64,000 nucleotides of DNA from Methylopila turkensis (GCF_027922325.1 NZ_BSFL01000005.1:1-64000); one strand, 5' to 3'; positions 36,252 to 45,708 are shown, counted from the stretch's first letter. Numbers and translations: made by a program. Notes: generated by a model not told the origin, from the letters alone.

Positions 36252-37162
36252 CAGGCTTCGGGGCGGCGGGCGGCTCGCCCGTCCGCCCCTCGCAGGTGTC
36301 CCGCCGCGGCGTCCTGATGGGCGCCGCGGCGATCTGCGTTTCGGGGGCCGCTTCGGCGCAAGCCGCGCCGGCGCGCGTCGCCGCGGTCGACTGGGCGATG
36401 CTGGAGACGACGCTCGCGCTCGGGCTCACGCCGGTGGCGGCGGCCGAGCTGGTGTTGTTCCGGTCCGCCGCCGTCGAGCCCGCCGTGCCGGACAGCGTCG
36501 CCGATCTCGGCCTGCGCGGCTCCATCAGCTATGAGCGGCTGCTGGCGACGCGGCCCGACCTCGTGCTGATCTCGCCCTGGTACGAAAACCGCCGCGCGCC
36601 GCTGGAACGCGTGGCGCCGGTCGAAAGCCTCGCGATCTACGGGCTCGGCTCGCCCTACGAGGCCGCCGTCGCGGCGACGCGCGCTCTCGGCCTACGCCTC
36701 GGCCGGAGCGAAGCCGCCGAACGCGCCGTCGCGGAGACCGAGGCGGAGCTCGCCGCGGCGCGCGCGGCGCTCGCGCCGCTGGCGGGCCGACCGGCGCTGG
36801 TGATGAATCTTGGCGATCCCCGCCATTTCCGCGCTTTCGGTCATGACAGCATGTTCGGCGACGTGCTCGCCCGCATCGGGTTGACCTCCGCCTGGACCGA
36901 GCCGACGCGCTTCGGCGCCTATCCGACGGTCGGCGTCGAGGCGCTCGCCGGCATGGACGACGCTTTCGTCATCAATGTCGGCCCGACCCCGCCGGCTGTG
37001 CTCGCGGGCATGCGCGCCAGCGCGCTCTGGAGCGCCATGCCGCCGATCGCGGCCGGGCGCTTCGTCGCGCTCGACCCCGTCAATCCTTACGGCGCGCTGC
37101 CGGCGGCGCGGCGCTTCGCGCGCCTCGCCGCCGGCAGCCTCGCGGCGTTCGCCCGTGGCTGA
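36248..37162 (+). CDS. fhuD: Iron-siderophore periplasmic binding protein FhuD
   Basis: A 304-residue binding protein with a twin-arginine signal (SRRGVLMGAAAICVSGAASAQA). The family's RVAAVDWAMLETTLALGLTPV, DLVLISPWYENRR and C-terminal lobes are present. It would shuttle ferric siderophore from the outer-membrane receptor to FhuB. GTG 36248 overlaps the receptor stop (GTGA); its own end overlaps the fhuB start, so the three are tightly coupled. Confidence 0.88.
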   Translation: MTGFGAAGGSPVRPSQVSRRGVLMGAAAICVSGAASAQAAPARVAAVDWAMLETTLALGLTPVAAAELVLFRSAAVEPAVPDSVADLGLRGSISYERLLATRPDLVLISPWYENRRAPLERVAPVESLAIYGLGSPYEAAVAATRALGLRLGRSEAAERAVAETEAELAAARAALAPLAGRPALVMNLGDPRHFRAFGHDSMFGDVLARIGLTSAWTEPTRFGAYPTVGVEALAGMDDAFVINVGPTPPAVLAGMRASALWSAMPPIAAGRFVALDPVNPYGALPAARRFARLAAGSLAAFARG

Positions 37163-39089
37163 ACGGCGGGGCGTCGCGCCCTGGATCGTCTGGAGCGTTC
37201 TCGCGGCGCTCGGCGTCTTCCTGTCGCTGGACGGCGTCGCGGCGCGCCTCGGTCCGGGCGCCGACGCGGTCGACCACGCGCTGCTGCTCTACGGCGCTTT
37301 GCCCCGGATCGCGGTGGCGGCGCTCGCGGGGGCCGCGCTCGGCCTGTCCGGCGCCTTGATGCAGCGCGCGCTCGACAATCCGCTCGCCGAGCCCTCGACG
37401 CTTGGCGTGTTCGCCGGCGCGCAGCTCGCGCTCGGGATCGCGGCGCTCGCCGCGCCGGCGCTGGGGCCGCTGGGACGGGAGGCGGCGGCCTTCGGCGGCG
37501 GCGCCGGCGCGGCGGCGCTGGTGCTGGCGCTGGGCTGGCGCCGCAAGCTCGATCCGGTCACCGTGGCGCTCTGCGGCATGGTGGTGGCGATGGTCGCGAG
37601 CTCGCTGACGGCGGCGCTCATCCTCGCGCGCGGCGACTACCTGTTCGCGCTGCTGATCTGGGGCGGCGGCTCGCTGACGCAGGACGGCTGGCGCGCCAGC
37701 GGCGCGATCGCGGCCGTCCTGCTGGCGGGGGGCGCCGCGGCCTTCGCGCTCCGGCGTCCGCTCGGCGTGCTGGCCGCGGGCGAAGCGAGCGCGCGCAGCC
37801 TCGGCGCGCCGGCGCCGGTCATCCGCATCGCGGCGCTCGGGATCGGCGTGGCGCTCGCGACCACGGTCGCGGCGGAGGTGGGCCTGATCGCCTTCGTCGG
37901 CCTCGCCGCGCCCACGCTCGCGCGCCTCTCCGGCGCCCGTTCCGCCGACCGGACGCTTCTCGCGGCGCCCGCCGTCGGCGCCGTCCTGCTCCTGCTGACC
38001 GACGGCGTCGTGCGCCATGTCGGGTCCGGCGAGACCGTCCCGACCGGCGCCGCGACCGCCTTTCTCGGCGCGCCGCTGCTGCTGTGGCTGCTTCCGCGGC
38101 TGGTCCTCGCCGACCGGCCGGCGGAGACGCGGGCGCCGCGGCTGCTGAACGTCGGTCCGCTGCTGATCTCCCTCGTCGTCTTCGCGGCGCTGGCGCTTCT
38201 CGCGGGGCTCGTTCTCGGCCGCAGCGACGGCGGCTGGGCGATCGCGACCGGCGACGCCTTCGCGGAGCTTTGGCCGTTCCGCGCGCCGCGCGTGCTGGCC
38301 GCGGCTGCGGCTGGCGCGATGTTCGCCGCGGCGGGCGTCGTGCTGCAGCGGGTGACCGGCAATCCGCTCGCGGGTCCGGAGGTGCTCGGCGTCGGCGCGG
38401 GCGCGGGCGTCGGCCTCGCCGCGATCCTGCTCGCCTTCGGCGGCGCGGGCCTGCCGCTGCAGATGGCCGGCGCCGCGTTCGGGGCCCTGGCCGCGCTCGG
38501 CGTCATGCTGCTGGTCTCCGGCCGCGGCCGTCTCGGGCCGGAGCGCATGCTGCTGGCGGGCGCAGGCATCTCGGCGCTTTGCCTCGCCGGCCTCAACGCG
38601 GTGATCGCGACCGGCTCCCCCAGCGCCTTCGCGCTGCTCGCCTGGATGACCGGCGCGACCGACGCCGTCAGCCTGCCGCAGGCGGCCGCGGCCTGCGCCG
38701 CGGCGCTCGTCCTGACGGCGCCGCTCGCCGCCATGCTGCGCTGGCTCGAGACGCTGCCGCTCGGCGACGCCACCGCCCGTTCGCTCGGGCTCGACGTCGC
38801 CGCTGCGCGGCTCGCGCTCACCGTGCTCGCGGCGTTGCTGACGGGGGCCGCGGCGCTGGTCGCTGGACCGCTGAGTTTCGTCGGCCTGGTCGCGCCCCAC
38901 GCGGTGCGCGCCGCCGGCGTCTCGCGCGCCGGGCCGCATCTCATCGGCGCCGTCGCGGTCGGGGCCGGGCTGATGACGATCGCCGATCTGTTCGCGCGGA
39001 CGGTGATCTTCCCCTACCAGTTGCCGCTCGGCCTGTTCGCGTCGCTGATCGGCGGCGCCTATCTCGTCGTCGCCCTCGGCCGGCGCTGA
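37155..39089 (+). CDS. fhuB: Iron-siderophore ABC transporter permease FhuB (fused two-half form)
   Basis: A 644-residue permease containing two homologous FecCD halves in one chain, about residues 1-315 and 325-644. Each carries PRIAVAALAGAALGLSGALMQRALDNPLAEPSTLG or PRVLAAAAAGAMFAAAGVVLQRVTGNPLAGPEVLG. The fused form is diagnostic of FhuB. The start is GTG 37155 within the fhuD end. The matching ATPase FhuC is not in the operon; the next gene is a fluoride channel. Confidence 0.93.
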   Translation: MAERRGVAPWIVWSVLAALGVFLSLDGVAARLGPGADAVDHALLLYGALPRIAVAALAGAALGLSGALMQRALDNPLAEPSTLGVFAGAQLALGIAALAAPALGPLGREAAAFGGGAGAAALVLALGWRRKLDPVTVALCGMVVAMVASSLTAALILARGDYLFALLIWGGGSLTQDGWRASGAIAAVLLAGGAAAFALRRPLGVLAAGEASARSLGAPAPVIRIAALGIGVALATTVAAEVGLIAFVGLAAPTLARLSGARSADRTLLAAPAVGAVLLLLTDGVVRHVGSGETVPTGAATAFLGAPLLLWLLPRLVLADRPAETRAPRLLNVGPLLISLVVFAALALLAGLVLGRSDGGWAIATGDAFAELWPFRAPRVLAAAAAGAMFAAAGVVLQRVTGNPLAGPEVLGVGAGAGVGLAAILLAFGGAGLPLQMAGAAFGALAALGVMLLVSGRGRLGPERMLLAGAGISALCLAGLNAVIATGSPSAFALLAWMTGATDAVSLPQAAAACAAALVLTAPLAAMLRWLETLPLGDATARSLGLDVAAARLALTVLAALLTGAAALVAGPLSFVGLVAPHAVRAAGVSRAGPHLIGAVAVGAGLMTIADLFARTVIFPYQLPLGLFASLIGGAYLVVALGRR

Positions 39090-39102
39090 AGCCCCGAGGC
39101 GA

Positions 39103-39540
39103 TTGACGGAGGCCGCGCCGCGGCGGACGGTTGACGCTCCCTCACGAAGCGCGGACCGAACCTTGGGCTTCCTCATCGTCTTCCTCGGCGCCGGCCTCGG
39201 CGGCGCGCTGCGCCACGGCGTCAACCTCGCCGCGCTGCGCTGGACCGGCGCCGGCTTCCCCATCGGAACGCTAACGATCAACGTCCTCGGCTCGTTCGCG
39301 ATCGGCGCGGTCGCGGCGCTGTTCGCGCTCAGGAGCGACCTGCCGCAGGAGTGGCGGCTGTTCCTGACGACCGGCGTGCTCGGCGGGTTCACCACCTTCT
39401 CCGCCTTCTCGCTCGACGCCGCGGCGCTCTACGAACGCGGTGAGGCCGGCTTGGCCTTGGCCTATGTCGTCGCCTCGGTCGTCCTGGCGCTCGTGGGCGT
39501 CGCCGCGGGGCTCGCGGTCGTGCGCGCGGGCGGGGCCTGA
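39103..39540 (+). CDS. crcB: Fluoride ion channel CrcB/Fluc
   Basis: A four-helix protein exporting fluoride as a dual-topology dimer. It shows the conserved GAGLGGALRHGVNLA, IGTLTINVLGSFAIGAVAAL and the pore-lining LTTGVLGGFTTFSAFSLDA. TTG 39103 gives 145 residues; TTG 39163 gives 125, closer to the usual length, so the first 20 residues are doubtful. No crcB-type fluoride riboswitch is evident in the 13-bp gap after fhuB, so it may ride on the fhu transcript. Confidence 0.92.
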   Translation: MTEAAPRRTVDAPSRSADRTLGFLIVFLGAGLGGALRHGVNLAALRWTGAGFPIGTLTINVLGSFAIGAVAALFALRSDLPQEWRLFLTTGVLGGFTTFSAFSLDAAALYERGEAGLALAYVVASVVLALVGVAAGLAVVRAGGA

Positions 39541-39563
39541 GCGATGGGCGGAAGGTCCGCGCC

Positions 39564-40313
39564 ATGAGCGATCCCGCGTCCTCCGCCGGCGACATGCTGC
39601 TGTCCGAGGACGTCGCGCCGGCCGGACCGGCGCCGGACATCCTCGCGGCGCTGGGTGAGGAGGACCGCGCCCGGGTCGCGGCGCACGGCCGGCCGCGGTC
39701 CTTTCGCCGGGGGGACGCCGTCTTCCGGCAGGGCGACAGCCACGACGGCGTCATGGTCATCGAGCGCGGACTGGTTCGCAGCTTCTACGCCGCGCCGCGC
39801 GGCCGGGAGATCACGCTCGCCTACTGGCGGCCGGGGGCCTTCGTCGGCGGCCCCGACGTGTTCGGCGGCGGCCGCCACATCTGGGCGGCGGAGGCCGCGC
39901 GCCCGACCGAGGCGCTCCATCTGCCGGGCGCGGGCCTCCGGGCGCTCGCGCGCGAAGTGCCGGACCTCGCGCTCGGCATCATCGACGCTCTCGCCTACAA
40001 GGCGCGCTGCTACTCCTCGCTGGCGCAGATGCTCGGCACCCGTTCGCTGAGCGAGCGGCTGGCGCACGTGCTGCTCCACATGGCCCAGATCCACGGGGCG
40101 CCGGACGACGACCCGGCGCGCGGGATCGCGATCGCGGCGTCCTTCACCCACGCCGAGATCGCGGCGCTGATCGGCTCGACCCGGCAATGGGTCACGATCA
40201 GCCTCAACCGGCTGCAGGCGCAGGGCGCGCTCAGCCAGCGCCGCGGCGTGCTGCGCATCCTGAAGCCGGACGCGATCCGGGCGCTGGCGTCCGGCCCCGA
40301 CGCCTCCGGCTAG
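39564..40313 (+). CDS. Crp/Fnr-family transcriptional regulator
   Basis: A 249-residue regulator. A cyclic-nucleotide-binding-type beta-barrel (RSFRRGDAVFRQGDSHDGVMVIERGLVRSF to AFVGGPDVFGG) is followed by a dimer helix and a Crp-type winged helix (FTHAEIAALIGSTRQWVTISLNRLQAQGAL). The N-terminal FNR iron-sulphur cysteines are absent. It precedes the amidohydrolase/ABC-transporter operon and may control it. Confidence 0.88.
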   Translation: MSDPASSAGDMLLSEDVAPAGPAPDILAALGEEDRARVAAHGRPRSFRRGDAVFRQGDSHDGVMVIERGLVRSFYAAPRGREITLAYWRPGAFVGGPDVFGGGRHIWAAEAARPTEALHLPGAGLRALAREVPDLALGIIDALAYKARCYSSLAQMLGTRSLSERLAHVLLHMAQIHGAPDDDPARGIAIAASFTHAEIAALIGSTRQWVTISLNRLQAQGALSQRRGVLRILKPDAIRALASGPDASG

Positions 40314-40566
40314 CCCGCGCCGCGCCCGCCCGGCGCCTATGGCCGGACCATGCGCCCCGCGTGAAGAAATTTTCTGACAGTCGCGGCGGCGGTGCGCGCA
40401 AACCCTTGATTACTGAACGCTGAAGAAGCGCCGGACGGCATGCGTTCGGCGCTTTCACGCGTTGGCACGACGCTTGCGGATCGTCTGTCGAACGAGGCCG
40501 GCGCGCTCCGTCGCCGGAGGAAATAAATCAACAAAGTTTATAGAAAAACTCTGGTAAATCCGCCGC

Positions 40567-41871
40567 ATGACCGTCGATCTCGCCTCTCCCGCCGCCCTGT
40601 CCGACCTCGAACGCCGCGTGCTCGCTGGCGTGACCGAAGAGGCTTGGCTCGATCTCGCCTGCGCGCTCATCCCCGCGGGGCAGCCGGAGGCCGAGAACCC
40701 GCTCGACCCCGATCAGCCGGCGGGGCGCGAGGAGGGCGCGGCGCTGTTCATCGCCGACCTGCTGAAGGACATGGGCTTCGCGGTCGAGCTGCCGACCAAG
40801 CGCGAGGGCCGGCCGAACGTGGTGGCCTCGCTGCCGGGCGCGGGCGGCGGCGCGTCGCTGATCCTGAACGACCATCTCGACACCTACCCCGCCGGCGACT
40901 GGGCGGCCTGGACCATGACCGGCGGCCACCCGTTCCGGCCGACGCGCCACGGCGACCGGCTCTACGCCCGCGGCACCTCGGACACCCGCGGCAACCTCGC
41001 CTGCACGCTGCTCGCGACCCGCGCGATCCTCGCGGCCGGCGTCCGGCTCAAGGGCGACCTCTCCTGCGTCTACACCGCCGACGAAGAGAAGAACGGCCCG
41101 GACGGCTCGATCTTCCTGCTCGACGAGAAGGGCCTCGACGCCGACTGCGTCATCGTCTGCGAGCCGACCGGCTGGACGGCGGAGGACGGAAGCTGGGGTC
41201 TCGGCGTCGCGGTGGCGAACGGCGGCAACTTCCTGGTCGAGGTCGAGACGCGCGGAACCAAGACCCACCTCTGGCGTCCCGACACCGGCGTCAACGCGGT
41301 CGCGAAGATGGCCCGGCTGCTGCCGGCGCTCGAGACGATGACCTTCGCCCACACGCCGGCGAAGCTTGCGGGTGGCACGCCCCCGCGGACCACCATCCTG
41401 CGCATCGCCGGCGGCGTTCCGCGCGAGATGCAGTTCACGCCGGACGTCTGCCGCGTCGTGCTGGGCGTCGTCGGCGTCCTTCCCGGCATGACCGCCGACA
41501 GCGTGATGGCCGACATCGAGGCGGTGATCGCGAACGCCATGCGGGACGATCCGGAGCTCGACGCCTCGGCGCGGCCTTACCCGCAAGCGCTGTTCGTCGA
41601 AGGCACGCTCGAACAGGACGGCGACGCCGAGCCGACGGCGGCGCTTAGGCGGGCCTATGTCCGGACGCTCGGGACCGAGCCGAAGCTCTACCGCAAGAAC
41701 GCCTTCAACGACACGATCCGCTTCGCCGAGCGCGGCAAGGCGGCCGTCACCTTCGGGCCCGGCGACGACGGCTGGGCCCCGATCAACGAGAGCATCCACA
41801 TCGGCAAGGCGGTCGCGGCCACCAAGGTGCTCGCGCTCGCCATGCTCGACATCCTCGGGGTCGCGGAATGA
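40567..41871 (+). CDS. M20-family amidohydrolase (ArgE/DapE-like deacylase)
   Basis: A 434-residue di-zinc hydrolase. The metal and catalytic residues are in ILNDHLDTYPAGDW (His, Asp), ARGTSDTRGN (bridging Asp), YTADEEKNG (catalytic Glu pair) and, near the end, the histidine in INESIHIGKA. A lid dimerisation domain lies between. It would remove an acyl group from an amine or amino-acid derivative. It opens an operon with a NitT/TauT transporter, so its substrate is probably what that transporter brings in. The leader just upstream is markedly AT-rich (40517-40560). Confidence 0.88.
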   Translation: MTVDLASPAALSDLERRVLAGVTEEAWLDLACALIPAGQPEAENPLDPDQPAGREEGAALFIADLLKDMGFAVELPTKREGRPNVVASLPGAGGGASLILNDHLDTYPAGDWAAWTMTGGHPFRPTRHGDRLYARGTSDTRGNLACTLLATRAILAAGVRLKGDLSCVYTADEEKNGPDGSIFLLDEKGLDADCVIVCEPTGWTAEDGSWGLGVAVANGGNFLVEVETRGTKTHLWRPDTGVNAVAKMARLLPALETMTFAHTPAKLAGGTPPRTTILRIAGGVPREMQFTPDVCRVVLGVVGVLPGMTADSVMADIEAVIANAMRDDPELDASARPYPQALFVEGTLEQDGDAEPTAALRRAYVRTLGTEPKLYRKNAFNDTIRFAERGKAAVTFGPGDDGWAPINESIHIGKAVAATKVLALAMLDILGVAE

Positions 41872-41905
41872 CCGCCCCCGCCACGCCCCACGCGGAGACG
41901 CATCG

Positions 41906-42937
41906 ATGATACGCGCAGCCTTCGGCGTCAGCCGCCGCTTCGTCCTCATGGCGGGCCTCGCGCTCGGCCTCGCCGCGCCCGCCGCGGCGCAGGACCTGAA
42001 GCCGATCCGCATCGGCTTCCAGACCGGCGAGATCAACGTGCTGCTGAGCTACGCGCTCGGCTCCGGCCTGTTCAAGAAGGAGGGCCTCGACGTCGCGACC
42101 ACGCCGTTCCCGGCCGGTCCGGCGATGCTGCCGGCGCTCGCCGGAAGCGAGATCGACCTCGCCTGGATGGGCGAGTTCCCGTCCGTCACCGGCTACTCCA
42201 ACGGGCTGCCGATCGCGATCCTGTTCATGGAGCGCATCGACGCCACCAACGTCCGCCTCGTCGTCAACCCGAAAGCGGGGATCCAGAAGCTGGAAGACCT
42301 GAAGGGCAAGCGCCTCGGCGTCGCGATCGGCTCCACCAGCCACTTCCACACGCTGCGCGCGCTCGCGAAGGCGGGGCTGACGTCCGCGGACGTCACCCTC
42401 GTCAACCTCACCCCCGCCAACATGCCGCCGGCCTATGTCGCCGGCCAGATCGACGCCGCCTTCGTCTGGGAGCCGAACGTCGGCGCCATGGAGCGCGAGG
42501 GCGCGAAGCCAATCGCCAACACCAGGAGCCTCGGCATGATCACCGGCGGCGTCTGGGTCGGACGCCGGGCCGTCCTCGACGGCGAGCCCGAGACCATGAA
42601 GCGTTTCCTGAAGGCGTGGGATCAGGCCCAGAAGGACTACAAGGCGAACCCGGCCGAGGTGCGCGCCTACGAGGCCAAGCGCGTCGGCATGACCGCCGAG
42701 CAGTTCGACAAGCTGGTCGAGGGCCAGAGCGTCGCGCATCCGACGTTCCAGCAGACGCTCAGCGCGGACTTCCTCGGCGCGCCGGGCCATGAGCTCGACT
42801 CGCGGCTGATGAAGCACCTGCAGGGCATCGGCGCGTTCCTGCTGGAGCAGAAGCGCATCCAGGCCGAGCCGAAGGACTGGGCCGGGCTGTTCGACACCAA
42901 GCCGATCCAGGCCTATCTCGCGAGCGCGTCGCAGTGA
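41906..42937 (+). CDS. NitT/TauT-family ABC transporter substrate-binding protein
   Basis: A 343-residue periplasmic binder with a signal peptide (FVLMAGLALGLAAPAAAQ). The fold is that of SsuA/TauA (LKPIRIGFQTGEINVLLSYALGSGLFKKEGLDV; LKGKRLGVAIGSTSHFHTLRALAKAGL). The ligand is not clear from sequence; sulfonates, or an acylated amine given the upstream hydrolase, are options. ATG 41906; the stop overlaps the ATPase start. Confidence 0.88.
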   Translation: MIRAAFGVSRRFVLMAGLALGLAAPAAAQDLKPIRIGFQTGEINVLLSYALGSGLFKKEGLDVATTPFPAGPAMLPALAGSEIDLAWMGEFPSVTGYSNGLPIAILFMERIDATNVRLVVNPKAGIQKLEDLKGKRLGVAIGSTSHFHTLRALAKAGLTSADVTLVNLTPANMPPAYVAGQIDAAFVWEPNVGAMEREGAKPIANTRSLGMITGGVWVGRRAVLDGEPETMKRFLKAWDQAQKDYKANPAEVRAYEAKRVGMTAEQFDKLVEGQSVAHPTFQQTLSADFLGAPGHELDSRLMKHLQGIGAFLLEQKRIQAEPKDWAGLFDTKPIQAYLASASQ

Positions 42938-43761
42938 CCGCCGCGGCGCGCCCGTCAAAGCCCGCGGTGGTCGGGGAGGCCGCCCCGCCTTCGCCGAAGG
43001 CCGGGGCGGAGCGCGCGCCGCCGGTGCTGAAGTTCGAGCAGGTCGGCTTCTCCTATGACGGGCGCGCCATCATGCGCGACGTCTCGTTCTCGGTCGGTCC
43101 GGGCGAGATCCTTGCGCTGCTCGGTCCGTCCGGCTGCGGCAAGACCACGATCCTCAACATGGTGGCGGGCTTTCTGCGCCCGACCGAGGGCGTGGCGGTG
43201 GTGGACGGGCGCGAGATCGTCGGTCCGGGTCCGGACCGCGGCGTGGTGTTTCAGGCGGCCGCGCTGTTCGACTGGATGACGGTGGCTGAAAACATCGCCT
43301 TCTCGCTCCGCTGCGCCGGCGCCGGCAAGGCGCGGCGCCGGGAAGTCGCCGAGGAGATGGCCGCGCTCGTCGGCCTTTCCGGCTTCGAGGACGCCTTTCC
43401 CTACCAGCTCTCCGGCGGCATGCGGCAGCGCGTCGGCCTCGCGCGGGTGCTCGCGGCGGGCCCAAAAGTCATGCTGATGGACGAGCCGTTCTCCGCGCTC
43501 GACGTGCAGACCCGCGAGACGCTGCAGGAGGAGGTGCTGCGCATCCGCGACCGCACCGGCTGCACCATCCTGTTCGTCACCCACTCGATCGACGAGGCCG
43601 CGTTCCTCGGCGACCGCATCTTCCTGCTCAACGACCTCCAGTCCGGCGCCTACGACGTCTACGACGTCGCGCTGCCGGCGCCGCGTCCGAACCCCGAGAA
43701 CCGGCTGCACCCGTCCTTCTTGCGGCTGCGCGAGACGATCTACCGGAGGATGCGGCATTGA
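42934..43761 (+). CDS. NitT/TauT-family ABC transporter ATP-binding protein
   Basis: A 275-residue ATPase (SsuB/TauB type). Walker A is LLGPSGCGKTT, signature YQLSGGMRQRVGLARVLAAGP, Walker B VMLMDEPFSALD and switch ILFVTHSIDEA. A 25-residue disordered lead precedes the domain. GTG 42934 overlaps the binding-protein stop (GTGA) and the end overlaps the permease start. Confidence 0.93.
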   Translation: MTAAARPSKPAVVGEAAPPSPKAGAERAPPVLKFEQVGFSYDGRAIMRDVSFSVGPGEILALLGPSGCGKTTILNMVAGFLRPTEGVAVVDGREIVGPGPDRGVVFQAAALFDWMTVAENIAFSLRCAGAGKARRREVAEEMAALVGLSGFEDAFPYQLSGGMRQRVGLARVLAAGPKVMLMDEPFSALDVQTRETLQEEVLRIRDRTGCTILFVTHSIDEAAFLGDRIFLLNDLQSGAYDVYDVALPAPRPNPENRLHPSFLRLRETIYRRMRH

Positions 43762-44549
43762 CCCGCTCGGAGGCGCGCCGCGCCCGCCTGCGCTACGTGC
43801 TCGTCGCGACGCTGTCGCCGCTCGCGATCCTCGCCCTCTGGGCCTTGGTCGCCTGGCGGGGGCTGGCCTCGCCGATCATCCTGCCGCCGCCCTCGGCGAT
43901 CTGGACGAGCTTTCTCGACATGGCGGCGAACGGCTATTCCGGCGTGCCGCTCTGGACCCACGTGGCGGCGAGCCTCGCGCGGGTCTCGGTCGCCTATGTG
44001 GCCGGCGCGGCGCTCGGCGTGGCGCTCGGCCTGCTGCGCGGCCGCTCGGCACTGATCGACGCGGTGCTGCTCGCACCGTCCGAACTGCTGCGGCCGATCC
44101 CGCCGCTCGGGCTGATCCCGCTGTTCATCCTGTGGTTCGGGGTCGGCGAGACCTCCAAGGTGCTGCTGATCTTCCTGTCCGTGCTGCTGATCATGATGGT
44201 GAACGCGCAGGCGGGCGTGCGCGCCGCCTCGCTCGATTCGCTGCGCGCCGCGCAATCCATGGGCGCGAACCGCTGGCAGGTGTTCCGCTTCGTGGTGCTG
44301 CCGTCCGCCCTGCCGCAGATCATGACGGGCCTGCGCGTCGCCATGGGGACCGCGCTCACCATTTTGGTCGCCTCCGAACTGCTTGGCGGCGACCGCGGTC
44401 TCGGCTTCCTGATCCTCGACGCCTCAAGCTTCTTCCGCACGACCTATGTCTTCGCGGGCGTCGCGTTGATCGGGCTGATCGGTCTCGCGACCGACCGCGG
44501 CCTCGCCTGGGCTGGCCGCCGCATCGTGCACTGGGAAGGCCGGCGCTGA
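43758..44549 (+). CDS. NitT/TauT-family ABC transporter permease
   Basis: A 263-residue permease with about six membrane helices. The ATPase-docking loop is SLRAAQSMGANRWQVFRFVVLPSALPQIMTGLRVAMG, and the family's ILPPPSAIWTSFLDMAANG segment is near the start. TTG 43758 overlaps the ATPase stop. It is the last gene of the four-gene operon and converges on the DNA methyltransferase gene, 16 bp between stops. Confidence 0.92.
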   Translation: MTRSEARRARLRYVLVATLSPLAILALWALVAWRGLASPIILPPPSAIWTSFLDMAANGYSGVPLWTHVAASLARVSVAYVAGAALGVALGLLRGRSALIDAVLLAPSELLRPIPPLGLIPLFILWFGVGETSKVLLIFLSVLLIMMVNAQAGVRAASLDSLRAAQSMGANRWQVFRFVVLPSALPQIMTGLRVAMGTALTILVASELLGGDRGLGFLILDASSFFRTTYVFAGVALIGLIGLATDRGLAWAGRRIVHWEGRR

Positions 44550-44565
44550 CGGGCGCGGGCCTTGC

Positions 44566-45708
44566 TCAGGCCGCCTTCTCGACGGCGCCGCGGCGGCCGA
44601 GCAGCGGCTCGAAGATGTGCGCGGCGAGGTGCCGGACGACGGGCGCGACCACCCCGTCGCCCGTGAGGTGATAGGCCTCGTTGTAGTTCTTCGGCAGCTG
44701 GTAGCTGTCCGGCAGCCCCATCAGCCGCGCGGTCTCGCGCGCCGAGATCAGCCGGGAGCGCACCAGCGGCCCATCGACGACGAGGATCGTCTGCCGGCTC
44801 GAACCGCCCGCCGGCGTGCGCAGGCACCCCGCGACGTCGTCGAACCGCACTTCGGCCCGCTGCAGCTTGCCGCCAGCCCCGGCCGGCCGCGTCCTCCGGT
44901 AGACGCAGCCGACCATGCGGCGGCCGGCCCGCTTGGCCGCCTCGACCTTGGCGAGATGGAGCGGGGACATCAGCGCCAGCAGCCGCGCGGTGTCCTCCGG
45001 GCTGCGCCACGCGACGCCTCGCGGAGCCTCCTCGATCTCGTGGGCGAAGGTGCGCGACCGGCGTTCCGGCGTCGGCAGGCTCCACCACACCATGGCTTCG
45101 CGCGCCGCCGGCGACAGGCCCTCGACCGCGCGCCGCAGCCCGCGCGTGTGGAACGGGTCGAGCGGTCCGGGCGCGACGAGCGCCGGATCGATCGCGACGT
45201 CCTCGCGGACCCCGATCAGGAACAGTCGCGGCCGCGACTGCGGCACGAACAGGTCGGCGTTGATGACGAGCGCGCCGTGGCGGTAGCCGGCCGAGGCGAA
45301 GGCCTCGCAGATCGCGCCGAAGTCGCGGCCGCCATGGGAGGTCAGGGTCCCGCAGACGTTCTCGATCGCGACGACGGCCGGCGCGCGGCCGTCCGCCCGC
45401 AGCGCGCGGACGATGTCCCAGAACGGGTAGAACGTGCCCGAGCGCTCGCCCTTGAGGCCCGCGCCGCCGCCCGCGAGCGACAGGTCCTGGCAGGGGAACG
45501 AGCCCCAGACCAGATCCGCGACCCCCGGCAGGTCCGCGGCCGCGACGTCGCGGATGTCGCCGCCGCGAAACGCGCCAAGGCCGTGGTTCAGCTGGTAGAT
45601 CGCGCCCTTCCTGAAATCGAAGTCGTTCGCGAACAGGCAGGTCCAGTCCGCGCCCAGCCCGCACCGCGCCATGCCGCCGCCGGCGAAGAACTCGTAGAAC
45701 GTGGCCAT
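44566..45708 (-). CDS. DNA (cytosine-5-)-methyltransferase, orphan
   Basis: A 380-residue C5 methyltransferase. Motif I is FYEFFAGGGMARCGLG, motif IV GSFPCQDLSLAG with the catalytic cysteine, motif VI AIENVCG, motif VIII QSRPRLFLIG, motif IX region RLISARETARLMGLPDSY and motif X GDGVVAPVVRHLAAHI. The target recognition domain lies between VIII and IX. No restriction endonuclease or Vsr gene is adjacent, so it is probably an orphan modification or regulatory enzyme. The recognised sequence cannot be told. Confidence 0.92.
   Translation of the reverse strand: MATFYEFFAGGGMARCGLGADWTCLFANDFDFRKGAIYQLNHGLGAFRGGDIRDVAAADLPGVADLVWGSFPCQDLSLAGGGAGLKGERSGTFYPFWDIVRALRADGRAPAVVAIENVCGTLTSHGGRDFGAICEAFASAGYRHGALVINADLFVPQSRPRLFLIGVREDVAIDPALVAPGPLDPFHTRGLRRAVEGLSPAAREAMVWWSLPTPERRSRTFAHEIEEAPRGVAWRSPEDTARLLALMSPLHLAKVEAAKRAGRRMVGCVYRRTRPAGAGGKLQRAEVRFDDVAGCLRTPAGGSSRQTILVVDGPLVRSRLISARETARLMGLPDSYQLPKNYNEAYHLTGDGVVAPVVRHLAAHIFEPLLGRRGAVEKAA

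Noticed and set aside
39090..39163. Fluoride riboswitch before crcB
   Set aside because: The space after fhuB is too short and does not show the pseudoknot-type conserved sequence of the crcB motif.
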